Source of the DNA: Meconema thalassinum
Taxonomy: Eukaryota > Arthropoda > Insecta > Orthoptera > Tettigoniidae
DNA: 64,000 nt
NCBI GenBank assembly: GCA_946902985.2
Contig: CAMPQE020000051.1
Coordinates: 558,001 to 622,000 of the forward strand
Reading direction: 5' to 3'
Part shown: piece by piece, positions 1 to 10,716 of the stretch
Position numbering within the stretch: the stretch's first letter is position 1
How the letters are laid out: the number at the start of each line of letters is the position of its first letter
The notes under the pieces: model-generated
Database searches by the model: none
Told to the model about the DNA's origin: nothing
What the model saw: the letters and a program-made list of their open reading frames with translations, nothing else
Translations under genes and position numbers: made by a program

Positions 1-1189
1 AATTAATAGGGGGAATCAATTTTGACATAAAGATGGCCGCCATCCGCAAACTATTAGGCTAATAACCTATTAGATCGGTCAAAGGATGCTCCCTCGATAA
101 AGGTATGTTGTTGCAAAGTTTGGTTGAGATCGGATGGTTATGTTAGTCGTAATTTAACTTAAGCTTTGAACATTTGTGTGGCCGCCATTACGTTTCTGTC
201 AATATGGCGGCGATATAAAACATGACACTGAGGTGCCCTTTGCTAGTGTCCCCTCTGTACCAAATTTCGTTCCATTCAGTTTCACCGTGTTTGAATTAAT
301 AGGGGGAATTGATTTTCACACAAAGATGGCCGCCATCCGCAAACTATTAGGCTAATGACCTATTCATTTGGTCAAAGGATGCTTCCTCTATAAGGGTATG
401 TTGTTGCAAAATTTAGTAGAGATCGGATGATTAGGTTAATCGTAATTTGATTTAAGCTTTTAACATTTGTGTGGCCGCCATTACGTTTCCGTCAAGATGG
501 CGGCGATATAAAACATGACACTGAGGTGCCTTTTATTAGTACTACCTCTGTACCAAATTTCGTTCCATTCGGTTGCACCGTGTTCGAATTAATAGGGGGA
601 ATCGATTTTCACACAAAGATGGCTGCCATCCGCAAACTATTACGCTAATGACCTAATAGATTGGTCAAAGGATGCTCCCCCCATAAAGGTATGTTGTTGC
701 AAAATTTGGTAGAGATCGGATGATTAGGTTAGTCGTAATTTGATTTAAGCTTTGAACATTTGTGTGGCCGCCATTACGTTTCCGTCAAGATAGCGGCGAT
801 ATAAAACATGACACTGAGGTGCCTTTTGTTAGTACTACCTCTGTACCAAATTTCGTTCCATTCGGTTGCACCGTGTTCAAATTAATAGGGGGAATCGATT
901 TTCACACAAAGATGGCCGCCATCCGCAAACTATTACGCTGATGACCTATTGGTTTGGTCAAAGGATGCTCCCCCCATAAAGGTATGTTGTTGCAAAATTT
1001 GGTAGAGATCGGATGATTAGGTTAGTCGTAATTTGATTTAAGCTTTGAACATTTGTGTGGCCGCCATTACGTTTCCGTCAAGATGGCGGCAATATAAAAC
1101 ATGGCACTGAGGTGTCCTTTGCATGTGCTACCTTTGTACCAAATTTCGTTCAATTCGCATTCACCGTGTTCGAATTGATAGGGGGGGGA
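1..1189. repeat. 293-bp tandem satellite array, copy A (left end outside window)
   Basis: The landmark AATTAAT (last unit AATTGAT) recurs at 1, 294, 587, 880 and 1173, exactly 293 bases apart each time. Each unit carries GCCGCCAT twice and ATGGCGGC once, so one GCCGCCAT/ATGGCGGC pair can form a hairpin. The first unit has the TTTTGACATAAAG subtype, the next three TTTTCACACAAAG, and the last a diverged form that runs into the CA microsatellite. Open frames here are by-products of the repeat and are not genes. The second array at 28077-30093 has the same subtype order. Confidence 0.95.
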
Positions 1190-1330
1190 CAGACATTCAG
1201 AGTACACACACTCACACACACACACACAGACTCAGACACACACATACACACACACACAGACTCACACACACACATACACACACACAGACTCACACACACA
1301 CATACACACACACAGACAGACACACTTTTT
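1190..1330. repeat. CA-rich microsatellite ending array A
   Basis: This is a run of CACACA interrupted by GACTCA and ATACAC. It directly follows the last 293-bp unit. The same junction occurs at 29924-30025, so the microsatellite is part of the mobile unit and did not arise here by chance. Confidence 0.9.
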
Positions 1331-1395
1331 TCGCCCTGTGTTGATCTCATAAGTCTACTTTCATTTTTTGCAAAAATCGAAAGTAGGCTAAAAAG
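1325..1395. other. Conserved tail with hairpin, end of array element A
   Basis: About 70 bases are shared almost exactly with 30025-30093. They hold an inverted repeat CTACTTTC (1355-1362) / GAAAGTAG (1379-1386) whose arms continue imperfectly inward through T- and A-runs. Similarity between the two copies stops just after GGCTAAAA, which I take as the element end. A terminal hairpin after tandem repeats and a microsatellite recalls Helitron- or Helentron-derived elements, but no CTRR terminus is visible. Confidence 0.7.
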
Positions 1396-3571
1396 AGGAA
1401 AAAATATTCAAAGCTAACAATTTTTTAGTTTACATTCGCAAATGAACAATATTTCTCCTTATTTTGTTGTCTACTTACTCATTTGGATGACTTCTATTTG
1501 CATCCCTCTCTTCATCATGGGTTTCTTCTTTTATAACCTAGCGACAAAAATAAATCATTAATTTCGGAGGTATTAATTTACGCTTCTACACAATAAATAA
1601 CGTAACTTTACAGCACAGCTCAACAGGAAGTCAAGATATACTAGCTATTGCACTGACTGAAATTACTTTCTTGATTTAGTTAGTAAGCTATTGAGGCTTT
1701 AAGGGACGGAACAACAAGGTTATCTGCCCTTACATGCTAATTCTCCAGCGTATCTTGCTGCATTATACAAGTCTTATCTTAAAAAAGCCACCCTTCCTTG
1801 ATAGGTCTATGATAGAAAATATGGTGAACAGTGCAATAAAGGAAGTAATAGGTTTAAGGGCTGAAAAAATAATATGTAATAAGCAATTTCTAGCAGTAAG
1901 ACTATTAGGGGCTAATTCAACCTCTTGTCCCATTTCAGTCTCACTGGTCACTTACAAGACTTGTGTCTTAGCCTTCAACAGTTCTACCTGACAGCTTTTA
2001 AGAATGAACGTATAAATCACTCACTTTATGTCATATAAGAAATATTCTACATGAATATTTTCACAAAAAAAACACAACAGAATTTATGATTACGGCTGCT
2101 ACATTTGTAAAAACTTCGAGTAAGCCAATTGCATTAAGCGCAACTGGATAGAGCGTTGTGTAGACTATATAACATACATTTTGCCACTACATAATGCTTT
2201 TACTGCAAGCAGTAGGCTGACTGTATTTACATTATATATCAACAGTAGTTATTAGAGTTACTACGGTACTGCGGAACAGTATAGATGTTCTAGAAATAAA
2301 CTTTCCGTTTGACCGGGCAGCCAACAAAGGTGAAATGTAATGCGATAAGCCATCATGTGTTTCCTTCTTAAGGCTGGCCCAGGTGGTGTTTAGGCCTCCT
2401 GGTTGGATTTATTAGGAAACCTTTCTTGATCTTGGCGGCAATCATCTCCAGTCACCTTAAACTGCGATAAATGATATAACACCGACTTATTCTCGGACGT
2501 TATATCCTTTCTTCTGACAACAATGCAGGGCATGATTTTATGGTGCCGGGATATCACCGTTGCAAAACTGAAAAATATTCAAGGACATGATCCAGTGTTT
2601 CTATCTCCCTGAGGAATCACCGGTAGAGTTCACCAGACAAAATAATGCCTGGAGAAGTTCTGACTGCAGTGTCATTGACTTACATGTCAATAGCTTCGCT
2701 CCAACTCATTGCCTGCTTCAAAAGCTAACATAAATGTAGTCTGTATCATAAAAAAAAATGGCTTCAGGAAAGTAGCTGAGCATATTTAAAATATCACAAA
2801 ACTTCGGGATCCAGGCCATGTCGTCAGGGTACTTCCCCGCTATGAAGACAACAGGGTTTTAAAACCACCGCCGTCTTTCTATAAAACGGTTCAGAATTTT
2901 TTCATATTTTTAATTCAAGGCGAATACGGGATTGTACGTCTTAATAGGCCATGGACACTTCTTACCAACTCTTCAGCATATTTCATTCTGATTAAACAGT
3001 ACATAAAGGTAACAAAGTGGGTTTAATCTAGAAACATCAACGTACATATTGAAAAATATCACACTTGATGGATCACTGACAGCAAAGAACAAAAACAAAA
3101 AACGGGAAACATCAATAAACAGAAACATGTTAACATTTGCTGGGAGCGTCACTTCTACACAAGAATTTTGTTCTAATGAACTCCGGCTGTAAGAAAGAAC
3201 CGTTGCCCCATAGGATCTCTCTCAATCTTCTTCCCAACACTGTGGAAACGGGAATAATAAGGGTAGTTATTAGAAATGTAAAATACAGTAATACAGATTT
3301 TTCAGTGTTAACATACAAATAAAAGAGAAGCTGATATATATCGATGGTGAACTTCAAAGGCCCTGTACGCCACCTTTCTGCACCTATCCGTTTTTTTTCG
3401 TGTATTTGGGGCTTAACTCGCAGCTTGAAGTGAATATACATTCCCTTTGAACTTCATATTTACAAATCAATGTTCTCTGCTTAACATAGTTATCTCAGTA
3501 ATCGGCAGGAACGTGTTGTGCCCCTTAGTCTATGAATTAAGATCGAGGCCAAATACTTGAAAAAATTAAAA
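1396..3571. other. No gene recognised
   Basis: Frames are short and show no family features. At about 1690-1730 there is a short stretch resembling the SINE tail seen at 17555 and 61990 (GGCTTTAAGGG, then GGTTATC). Nothing else is supported. Confidence 0.5.
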
Positions 3572-4585
3572 ATTTGATATGAGGCAACTTTGAATCAATA
3601 TTATGCTCGACAACTAATTACATGAATAAGTTTAAATTACAAGCAAAAGTTTCCACTGCAAAATGTGAGGTAGAATTTCACAATACATGTTGACAAGGGA
3701 GACTGGAAAGATAGGTCACCTATACATAAGATGAAGGCCAGGAGAGCAGAGTTGCGTACCGAGCACTCCTTGGCAGGTGTCGATTCGGTGAATCCCCAGG
3801 CTACGGCATTCCATGGGGCGCGTCACAGAACAGCGAAGACACGCCCATTCATATGACGAATTAGAAAAATATACTGACTCTATGGAAAATATGGTACTTG
3901 AAGGAGAAAAAACGAATCCAGTCACATGACCGGAGTGGCTAGGGAGTGTATAAATGGTGGAGCCCACAGTTTGTGTATCATATTAATTGGGCATGATAAT
4001 TTAAAAAATATTACTATGAAACAAATTAAATGTGTACAAATGTGAGCAAGACGTAAGACATCATTAAATGAGTGCCGACTTTATAACTCTGTATTAGTCG
4101 TTATGGAAGGGGCTGTCCGTGGCCCGTCAACAAAAACTACGGATCATCCTGAAATGTACAGATGTGTTGGTAATAGATACTGAGTTTGATATTTGAGGCT
4201 TATTGAGGCATTAGTAAGTCCAATATTTGAGTGGTCATTAATAGCGGATCAGCCGACTGTTGGCAAGGGAAGTTCTTTCCCCTAATTTGTTTCCAGTTCA
4301 GATAAGATTTGTGGATTTGCAGTTTCGATTTTGAGTGTTCAGTATAGTTCACTGGAAGGGGTGCGTTATTGGAAAACGAATTTAGAATTGGTGAATTTTG
4401 TATTTATTTCGAGGTAGATCTTTCTGATTTATGTCTAATATTCGACGGGAAAGTTATTTTAAAACACATTTATAGATTATGAGATCCTGGTTCATCAGTC
4501 TATCCACACATGCTAATTTCACCATTGTAGAGTGAAGGGTCACAGGTTCGAGTCGAGGCTCATGTAAATAATAAGAACACTCAAG
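3572..4585. repeat. Anonymous dispersed repeat, copy 1 (deleted form)
   Basis: It aligns with 5948-7920 from the AATTTGATAT start to GAACACTCAAGTAT at the end. Compared with copy 2 it lacks about 110 bases (6287-6395) and about 845 bases (6634-7478). The shared 3' part contains a tRNA B-box-like GGTTCGAGTCG, so a SINE-like component is possible. I see no coding potential. Its end at 4585 abuts the LINE fragment. Confidence 0.8.
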
Positions 4586-5962
4586 TATATTGATGAGTGG
4601 ATTCGATATGAAAGTCGATGATGCTCCATCCGCTCCAAAAGTCCAAAGAAAGATATTCTCCTTTTTATCATCACACTCACCAAATCTTCTATATGTTCAA
4701 ATAATTCATTGTTATGTCTTCTTCTGTAGGTACCATTATCATTAACAGGTCCTAATATTTTCCTTAGAATTTTCGGATCCTTAAGTTCTAATTTTCTCAA
4801 TGGGCCTTTGTTTGTCATCTGTAAGCATTCTGCGGCATACAGTGCTGACGGCCTAATTACTGTGTTATAATGACAAAGTCTGACATTCCGGGACAAGCTT
4901 TTACTTTTGTAAATGTTTTTGCAGGTTTGAAAGGCACCTTCCAATTTGTTACATCTGCTCTCAATGACAGCTATTTCTGAATTATTAGGGGTAATCCATT
5001 CCCCTAGGTATTTACATTTTCGGACTTTTTTGATTTTTTTGCAGACCAATCGTGATGAATTTTGAGGCAACTTTGACATTTGTGATAACATTAGTTTTAT
5101 GGAAGGCCACTTTAAGTCCAGTTTTAGCAGCTATGGTTTGTAGTTTATTAAGTTGGTCAGAAGCCTCTTCCATTGTATTAGCGAACAAAGCGATGTCATC
5201 TGAAAAAGCTAGACAGTTTATATTCAGGTCTTCTTTTTTATAACCAATTCGAATACCATAATTATTTGGTAAGATTGTTAACCATTCTCTTATAACTTTT
5301 TCCAAGACACAGTTGAACAGCATCGGTGATCCCAGATCACCTCGTCTACAGCCAGTCTTGATTGCAAAGGCTTCGGACAATTCACCACGAAATTTGACTT
5401 TAGAAATGGTGTTTTCTAAGCTTGCTTTGAACAAATTAATTGATTTATTGTCTAGGTCAAACTCACGTAAGGTGTTAATTATTGTGTCTCCATGAATGCA
5501 ATCATAAGCCTTTTGAAAGTCCACAAAAATCACAAAATAAGGTTTTGATCGTACCGTACAGTAGGAAATTATGGTCTTAATGTTATGAATTTGTTCAGGA
5601 CAGGATCTTGATTTCCTGAAACCAGCTTGATGTTCCCCTAACTGACGTTCTAATATCGGTTCTACTCTGTTCAGAAGAGCCCTTGCAAATATTTTGTACG
5701 TTACCGATACCAGTGAAATACCTCTATAATTATTTGGGTCGGATTTATCCCCTTTCTTATGTATAGGATGAATGATGGCGGAAGTCCAATCCTCCGCAAA
5801 TTTTTCACTATGCCATATTTCTTCAATGGTTTTCTGGAGACAAATGATGGAGTCATTATCTGCATATTTCCATAATTCAGCCACAATACTATCCTCCCCA
5901 GAGGCCTTATTATTTTTTAGCCCCTTGATGATTTGTGTTATTTCTTATTTGATATTGATATT
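4586..5962 (-). pseudogene. Non-LTR retrotransposon reverse transcriptase fragment
   Basis: Two overlapping minus frames (5012-5884 and 4540-5091, shifted near 5040) encode an APE-type LINE polymerase core. Visible motifs are NNKASGEDSI at the start, NYRGISLVSVTYK, HQAGFRKSRSC, motif A FVIFVDFQKAYD, GCRRGDLGSPMLFN, and motif C FSDDIALFA in place of the usual FADD. The C-terminal part ALYAAECLQMT...RKILGP is typical of the connection region. There is no endonuclease, no 3' UTR and no tail, so both ends are truncated. The same lineage occurs at 46936-48345 and 52306-55010. The clade is uncertain. It lies exactly between two copies of an unrelated repeat. Confidence 0.85.
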
Positions 5963-7920
5963 AGGCAACATTTGAATCAATATTATGCTCGACAACTAAT
6001 TACATGAAGGAGTTTTAATTACAAGCAAAATTTTTCACTGCAAAAAGTGAGGTAGAATATCACAATACATGTTGACAAGGGAGATTGGAAATATAGGTCA
6101 CCTATACATAAGATGAAGGCCAGGACAGCAGAGTTGCGTACCGACCACTCCTTAGCAGGTGCCGATTCGGTGAATCCCCAGGCTACGGAATTCCATGGGG
6201 CGCGTCATAGAACAGCGAAGACACGCCCATTCATATGACGAATTAGAAAAAATATACTGACTCTATGGAAAATATGGTACTTGAAGGGATTTATAAATAT
6301 GCAGGCAAGAATTATGAAGTCATTTGTTCGTGCAATACGCCAAGTAAACAGAATATTTTATGTAGAAAATAGACACAATATCAATGCGCGAGGAGAACAA
6401 ACGACATTGGAGAATCCAGTCACATGACCGGAGTGGCTAGGGAGTGTATAAATGGTGGAGTCCACAGTTTGTGTATCATTGGGCATGATAATTTAAAAAT
6501 ATTACTATGAAACAAATTGTAATGTGTACAAATGTGAGCAATCGTAAGGCATCATGAAATGAGTAGCGACTTTATAACTATGAATTAGTCGTTATGGAAG
6601 GGGCTGTCCGTGGCCCCTCACCATAAACTACGGAAGAGGAAGAAAACATTATAAGTTGGCTATATTTCATTGTCATTTCCTGTTTATGGAAGAGGATTTG
6701 TGAATGTAAATATAACATAGTCCAGTTAGGATACTATTTTGACTTTACTTTTTGATATTTGTGATAGGATAAAGTAGCGATTTGGAGGTGTCTTATTCAG
6801 TAGCAACATGGTATTACGAATAGTTAGTAGTAAGGAACGGTACCCGTCAGATTATGGGATGTTATTTATTTCTGGTCACCTGTTCATTAGATGAAGTGTA
6901 TGTTGAAACATAACCATGTATATTGAGTTTGAAATCACGGATATACGTCAGGATGAAGTAACATGATTTCATGACCAGTGATAGAGTATGAAAAATACTG
7001 TTGGGACTCCAAGGTCATTCACCCCAAGAAAGCCTTTGAATATACATGCAGGCGATGATCAGCAAGATTGACCATGTGTTATTATTTCAGATATAATAAT
7101 AGTGATTCGAAAGGTAAGGTTTATAGTATGTGAGAAATTCGCTTGCAATATATGTGTGTTATGAATAATGTGCCTTTTTAAGTTAAGCCATGTGATAAGT
7201 GTATATCGACGAGTGGTGACAGGTGTAGCCACTTACCGCCCATAGTTTGTGATAATCATCGAGGCAGGTAAACCTATAATATGTGAATATTCGACAATAG
7301 ACCAGTGAGAGACTCTATTTGCAAGGCCATGGGAGCCAAATTGTTTATGTCGAGGTTCGAGTGAGTTGGGTTTTCACTTAGATATACAAATGATATGCAT
7401 AACCACATACAATGGGATTTTGATTGTTCAGCGGAGGTACATGTGATCTTGGAGCCTCAGCGAGAAATGAATCACTCTTATCATCCAGAAGTGAACAGAT
7501 GAGTTGGTGATTGATATATAGGTTGAAATTTGAGGCTTACTTAGGCGTTAGTGAGTCCAATATTTGAGTGGTCGTTAATAGCGGATCAGCTGACTGTTAG
7601 CAAGGGAAGTTCTTTCCCCAAATGTGTTTCCAGTTCAGATAAGATTTGTGGATTTGGAGTTTCGATTTTGATTGTTCAGTATAGTTCACTGGAAGGGGTA
7701 CGTTATTTGAAAACGAATTTAGAATTGGTGAATGTTGTATTTATTTCGAGGTAGATCTTTCTCATTTATATCTAGTATTCGACGGGAAAGTTATTTTAAA
7801 ACACATTTATAGATTATGAGATCCTGGTTCATCAGTCCATCCACACATGCTGATTCCACCATTGTAGAGTAAAGGGTCACAGTTTCGAGTCGAGGTTCAT
7901 GTAAATAATTAGAACACTCA
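5948..7920. repeat. Anonymous dispersed repeat, copy 2 (longer form)
   Basis: This is the fuller copy of the repeat at 3572-4585, with the two segments missing there. It is mostly AT-rich non-coding DNA. The last part contains the same B-box-like stretch followed by TCATGTAAATAAT. The ORF at 7551 lies in the shared part and is not convincing. The mobile element class is unknown. Confidence 0.75.
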
Positions 7921-8912
7921 AGTATTTCGAGTAAGATTTTTCATTAGTTTGATTTTGTGCCATGCCTTTTCCTACAGGTTTGCCGAAGTTTGATTTTGAT
8001 GAGCGTTTGATATAATCGGTGATAGAAGTGATACGTTCGATTGATAGGATTTTGATTGATCTGATATTCAGTCATCAGATTTTGTTTGTTCCGGTAGACT
8101 CATCTCGCAGCATTTGTACTAATACTAAGTGTGGGTGTGTAAATTGCGGTAAGTCAAGAAATGGTGTGAACTGAGTTAATACTGGCATCGAAGGGAGGAG
8201 GGCGATCTGCTTGCGCGAGTATAGCGCGTTTTGTCATATTGTGGACGGTTACGAAGTTATTGAATTGTGTATTACGTGTTATGTTGACTTCGGCCAGATT
8301 TCGGGTGTGCAAAGTGCGTTATGTCCTTCCCGTCATGACTTACCACACTGAGCACTATTCAACACTTCATTCTGTGCGTGCAAAGTGCGTTATTTCGTTT
8401 TGGTAGTGACTAAGCGCATTACTCATTCGCGCTCCTCGTGAAGTTGCCCAACAATATAATTAATGAATTCTTACACCAAGCATCACTCATCATCACTGTG
8501 TGATTATTATACTAAATTCCCGCCAACAGGAAGGTCAAGTAGTCCATTGTCAATCGTCATTTCCCAGCAGTTCTGCTTGTTGGCTAGTGACATGCCTCAT
8601 TGCGGTAACTATTGCTTTGCTGACAGGAGCTATTCACAGTGTATGTTATGAACTGAGTTAAAAAGCATTGTGTCTTCCAGAGCGGAAGATTTTTTATTAG
8701 CTTTAATAAGCATTGATCATAAGTTCCTAGTCCTTGGCCATGCCAGTCAACAAGAGACTTATTTAAATATTGTTGAAGTTATACTACTTCCGACACGAAT
8801 GGCTCTATGGATTCAAAACGTGGTTTTCAGGTCCATTGGTCTGTTATGTATACAAATCTGCACCATTTTACCAAACTAAAATAAAGTTTACGACCCGAGT
8901 TTTGTTTCTTGC

Positions 8913-9066
8913 TTCAGCCAGGCATTTGGGGATGCGCAAATGCGCGGGAGCTTTACTGGCACGTTTAAGATCCCCTTCGGGGCAAAATTCTGGCACCCCG
9001 TCGCGCGTCGTCTCTAAAAGCCACAGTTGTTAGAGGGACATAAAACCAATAACAATATTATTATTA
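8913..9066. mobile_element. SINE-like insertion with target duplication
   Basis: These 154 bases are flanked by TTTCTTGC at 8905-8912 and 9067-9074. The sister copy near 44240 has a single TTTCTTGC and no insert, so it is the empty site. The insert ends in GAGGGACATAAAACC followed by an ATT-repeat tail, which fits a short retroposon on the plus strand. The family is not identified. Confidence 0.75.
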
Positions 9067-9136
9067 TTTCTTGCGGTGCGAGGCTTACAATGAGCCTAGA
9101 TTGGTTCTTCCACTACAAATTCGATCCTTCGTATAT

Positions 9137-9520
9137 GTGCCAAACGGCCTAAATCCAGGAAATGGATAGGGATGTCGGATTTCAGGTACACAGTGTTATC
9201 TGCTAGGTTTCGAAAGGTAAGTATGTAAAATTTGGTTCTGATCGGTGAAATGGTGTAGATTAGTGCCAAAGGACTAATTGCAGGGAATGGAGAGATCTGT
9301 GCGAAATTTCAAGTGGACAGTGTTACTCGTCGGGTTCCAAAGGGAAAGTACGTAAAATGTGGTCAAAATCGGTGAAACGGAGTAGATTTGTGCCAAGGGG
9401 CTTAAATGCAGGGAATGGAGCGGTCTGTTTGAAATGTCAAGTGGATAGTGTTACCCGCAGGATTCCAAAGGATAACTACGTAAAATCTGGTCAGATCAGT
9501 GAAACGGTGTAGATTTGAAT
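9137..9520. repeat. Internal tandem repeat, about 127 bp x 3
   Basis: GTGCCAA plus a following CTAA.T.CAGG recurs at 9137, 9263 and 9390. Each unit ends with a stretch like AAATTTGGTTCTGATCGG and a GGTGTAGAT-type sequence. The last unit passes into a CAGA microsatellite. The block is also present in copy 2 of the element (about 44300-44660), where a Tc1-like element interrupts it. Confidence 0.8.
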
Positions 9521-9837
9521 AAATATCAGACAGACAGACAGACAAACCAACATTGAGTTTTATATTAGCCTATATTGGCGAGATGTGGGTGTGCAAAGTG
9601 TGTTAAGTCATAATATATGAGCCACCTCGTGTTGTTTGGCTCCGTAACTACGTGAATTTACATGGAATTTATTATGACGAGTTATCCCATTGTTGTGAAC
9701 AGTATTAGGCTCCTGAAGACATAATTAAAATTACTTATATTCGACAACTCGATTTTGGGTTTTTAATTGAACATTAAAACTTGATTTTCTCAAAACTAGT
9801 GAATTGTGACATAACGGACTTTAACGCACCCACCCGT

Positions 9838-10258
9838 GCATTATGGTGGTTAATCGTCATAATTTGATATTTGAGATTATTTCACGGTACAGTAATTAAT
9901 ATGATGTGTTTCTGATTCTCCCACTTATAAATAAATAGCCGTTGTCACCAATCATTTCTCATGTATTGTAGTAGTGAGGAGTGGAACTGAAGGAATATTT
10001 ATCACATTTCCTCCCCCATATCATTTCAAATACAATTTCGTGGAAGTAAATGTCATGTGTCATAATTATTATTATCTTTATTATTAAGCCAGCCGAAGGC
10101 AATCTTCTACACGACTTGTACCTTCTATACCAAACCCAACCTAATAACAGTCATCAGTACGGTCTGAATACACCATTTTGTATTCCCTTAATTGCAATAG
10201 AGAGAGGAAGATGGCGATCAGGTGATGTCCCTTATAACGTGCAACAATTAGTTCTTAC
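9838..10258. other. No gene recognised; host intron or 3' flank
   Basis: AT-rich sequence between the TIR element and exon 3 of the minus-strand host gene. I see no further exon here. Confidence 0.4.
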
Positions 10259-10375
10259 CTCTTTCAAATCTCCTTCACTAACTACAGGAGGAACTTCTAT
10301 TTCTTCCCTTCTTGGAACAAGCTCTGGTATCGAAAACTCTTCTATCTTAATATCCTCAGTCAGATCAGTATCATC
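10259..10375 (-). CDS. Host gene, exon 3 (acidic region, 39 codons)
   Basis: On the minus strand a pyrimidine-rich acceptor ending TTTCTCTGCAG precedes a 117-base open exon that ends GAG and is followed by donor GTAAGAAC. It encodes an acidic peptide beginning DDTDLTEDIKIEEF and ending EGDLKE. It is in phase 0 with exon 2 (ends CAG, donor GTAATT), so exons 1-3 join without a frameshift. Acidic IKIEE/KREP stretches of this sort are common in the N-terminal linkers of arthropod C2H2 zinc-finger proteins. No finger is visible, so the family assignment is inference. The 3' exons must lie at lower coordinates or outside the window. Confidence 0.6.
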
Positions 10376-10716
10376 CTGCAGAGAAATTACTTGCTTTACA
10401 AACACGTTCCTTACAAAGGTGGAAATAAATCATACACAGTGTTCCATCATTTTGAATACCATCCAAACACAATGCGACATACAAGACCTAGATAAGAAAT
10501 ATGAGACTTCACTGATTGCGAGACGACTTTCTGAGGGAACAGATGAGCAGTCAACAATACGACAACCCAGTCGAGAACATGTTTATTCTTGTACATATTA
10601 TTTTCCTTGTATGTAATTTGTTTCTTGTACAGCCTAGGAAGGAATTTCAGACGCGACGTTTTGTAGGATACTTTGTACAGGATTTGGCTAGCGGGATTTA
10701 ATTTAATTAATATACA
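10376..10716. other. Start of the long host intron
   Basis: Non-coding sequence between exon 3 and the 3' terminus of the Helitron. The open frame on the plus strand across 10050-10616 is the antisense of exon 3 and its intron, not a gene. Confidence 0.5.

Larger units (their letters stand above)
8129..9837. mobile_element. Non-autonomous TIR DNA element, copy 1
   Basis: The left end reads GTGTGGGTGTGTAAATTGCG and the complement of the right end ACGGGTGGGTGCGTTAAAGT, both followed within a few bases by GTCA, so the ends are imperfect inverted repeats. The terminal motif recurs inside at 8303-8325, 8374-8393 and 9585-9610. It is homologous along its length to 43528-46378. It has no transposase and carries a SINE-like insertion (8913-9066) and a three-unit tandem repeat. 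I could not settle a target-site duplication, so the superfamily is open. Confidence 0.75.

Noticed and set aside
1055..1417. Open frames with His/Thr repeats
   Set aside because: They are translations of the CA microsatellite and the 293-bp unit; the same occurs at 29782-30051.
10050..10616. 188-codon plus-strand frame
   Set aside because: It is antisense to exon 3 and its flanks, and it opens with a low-complexity run of Ile.
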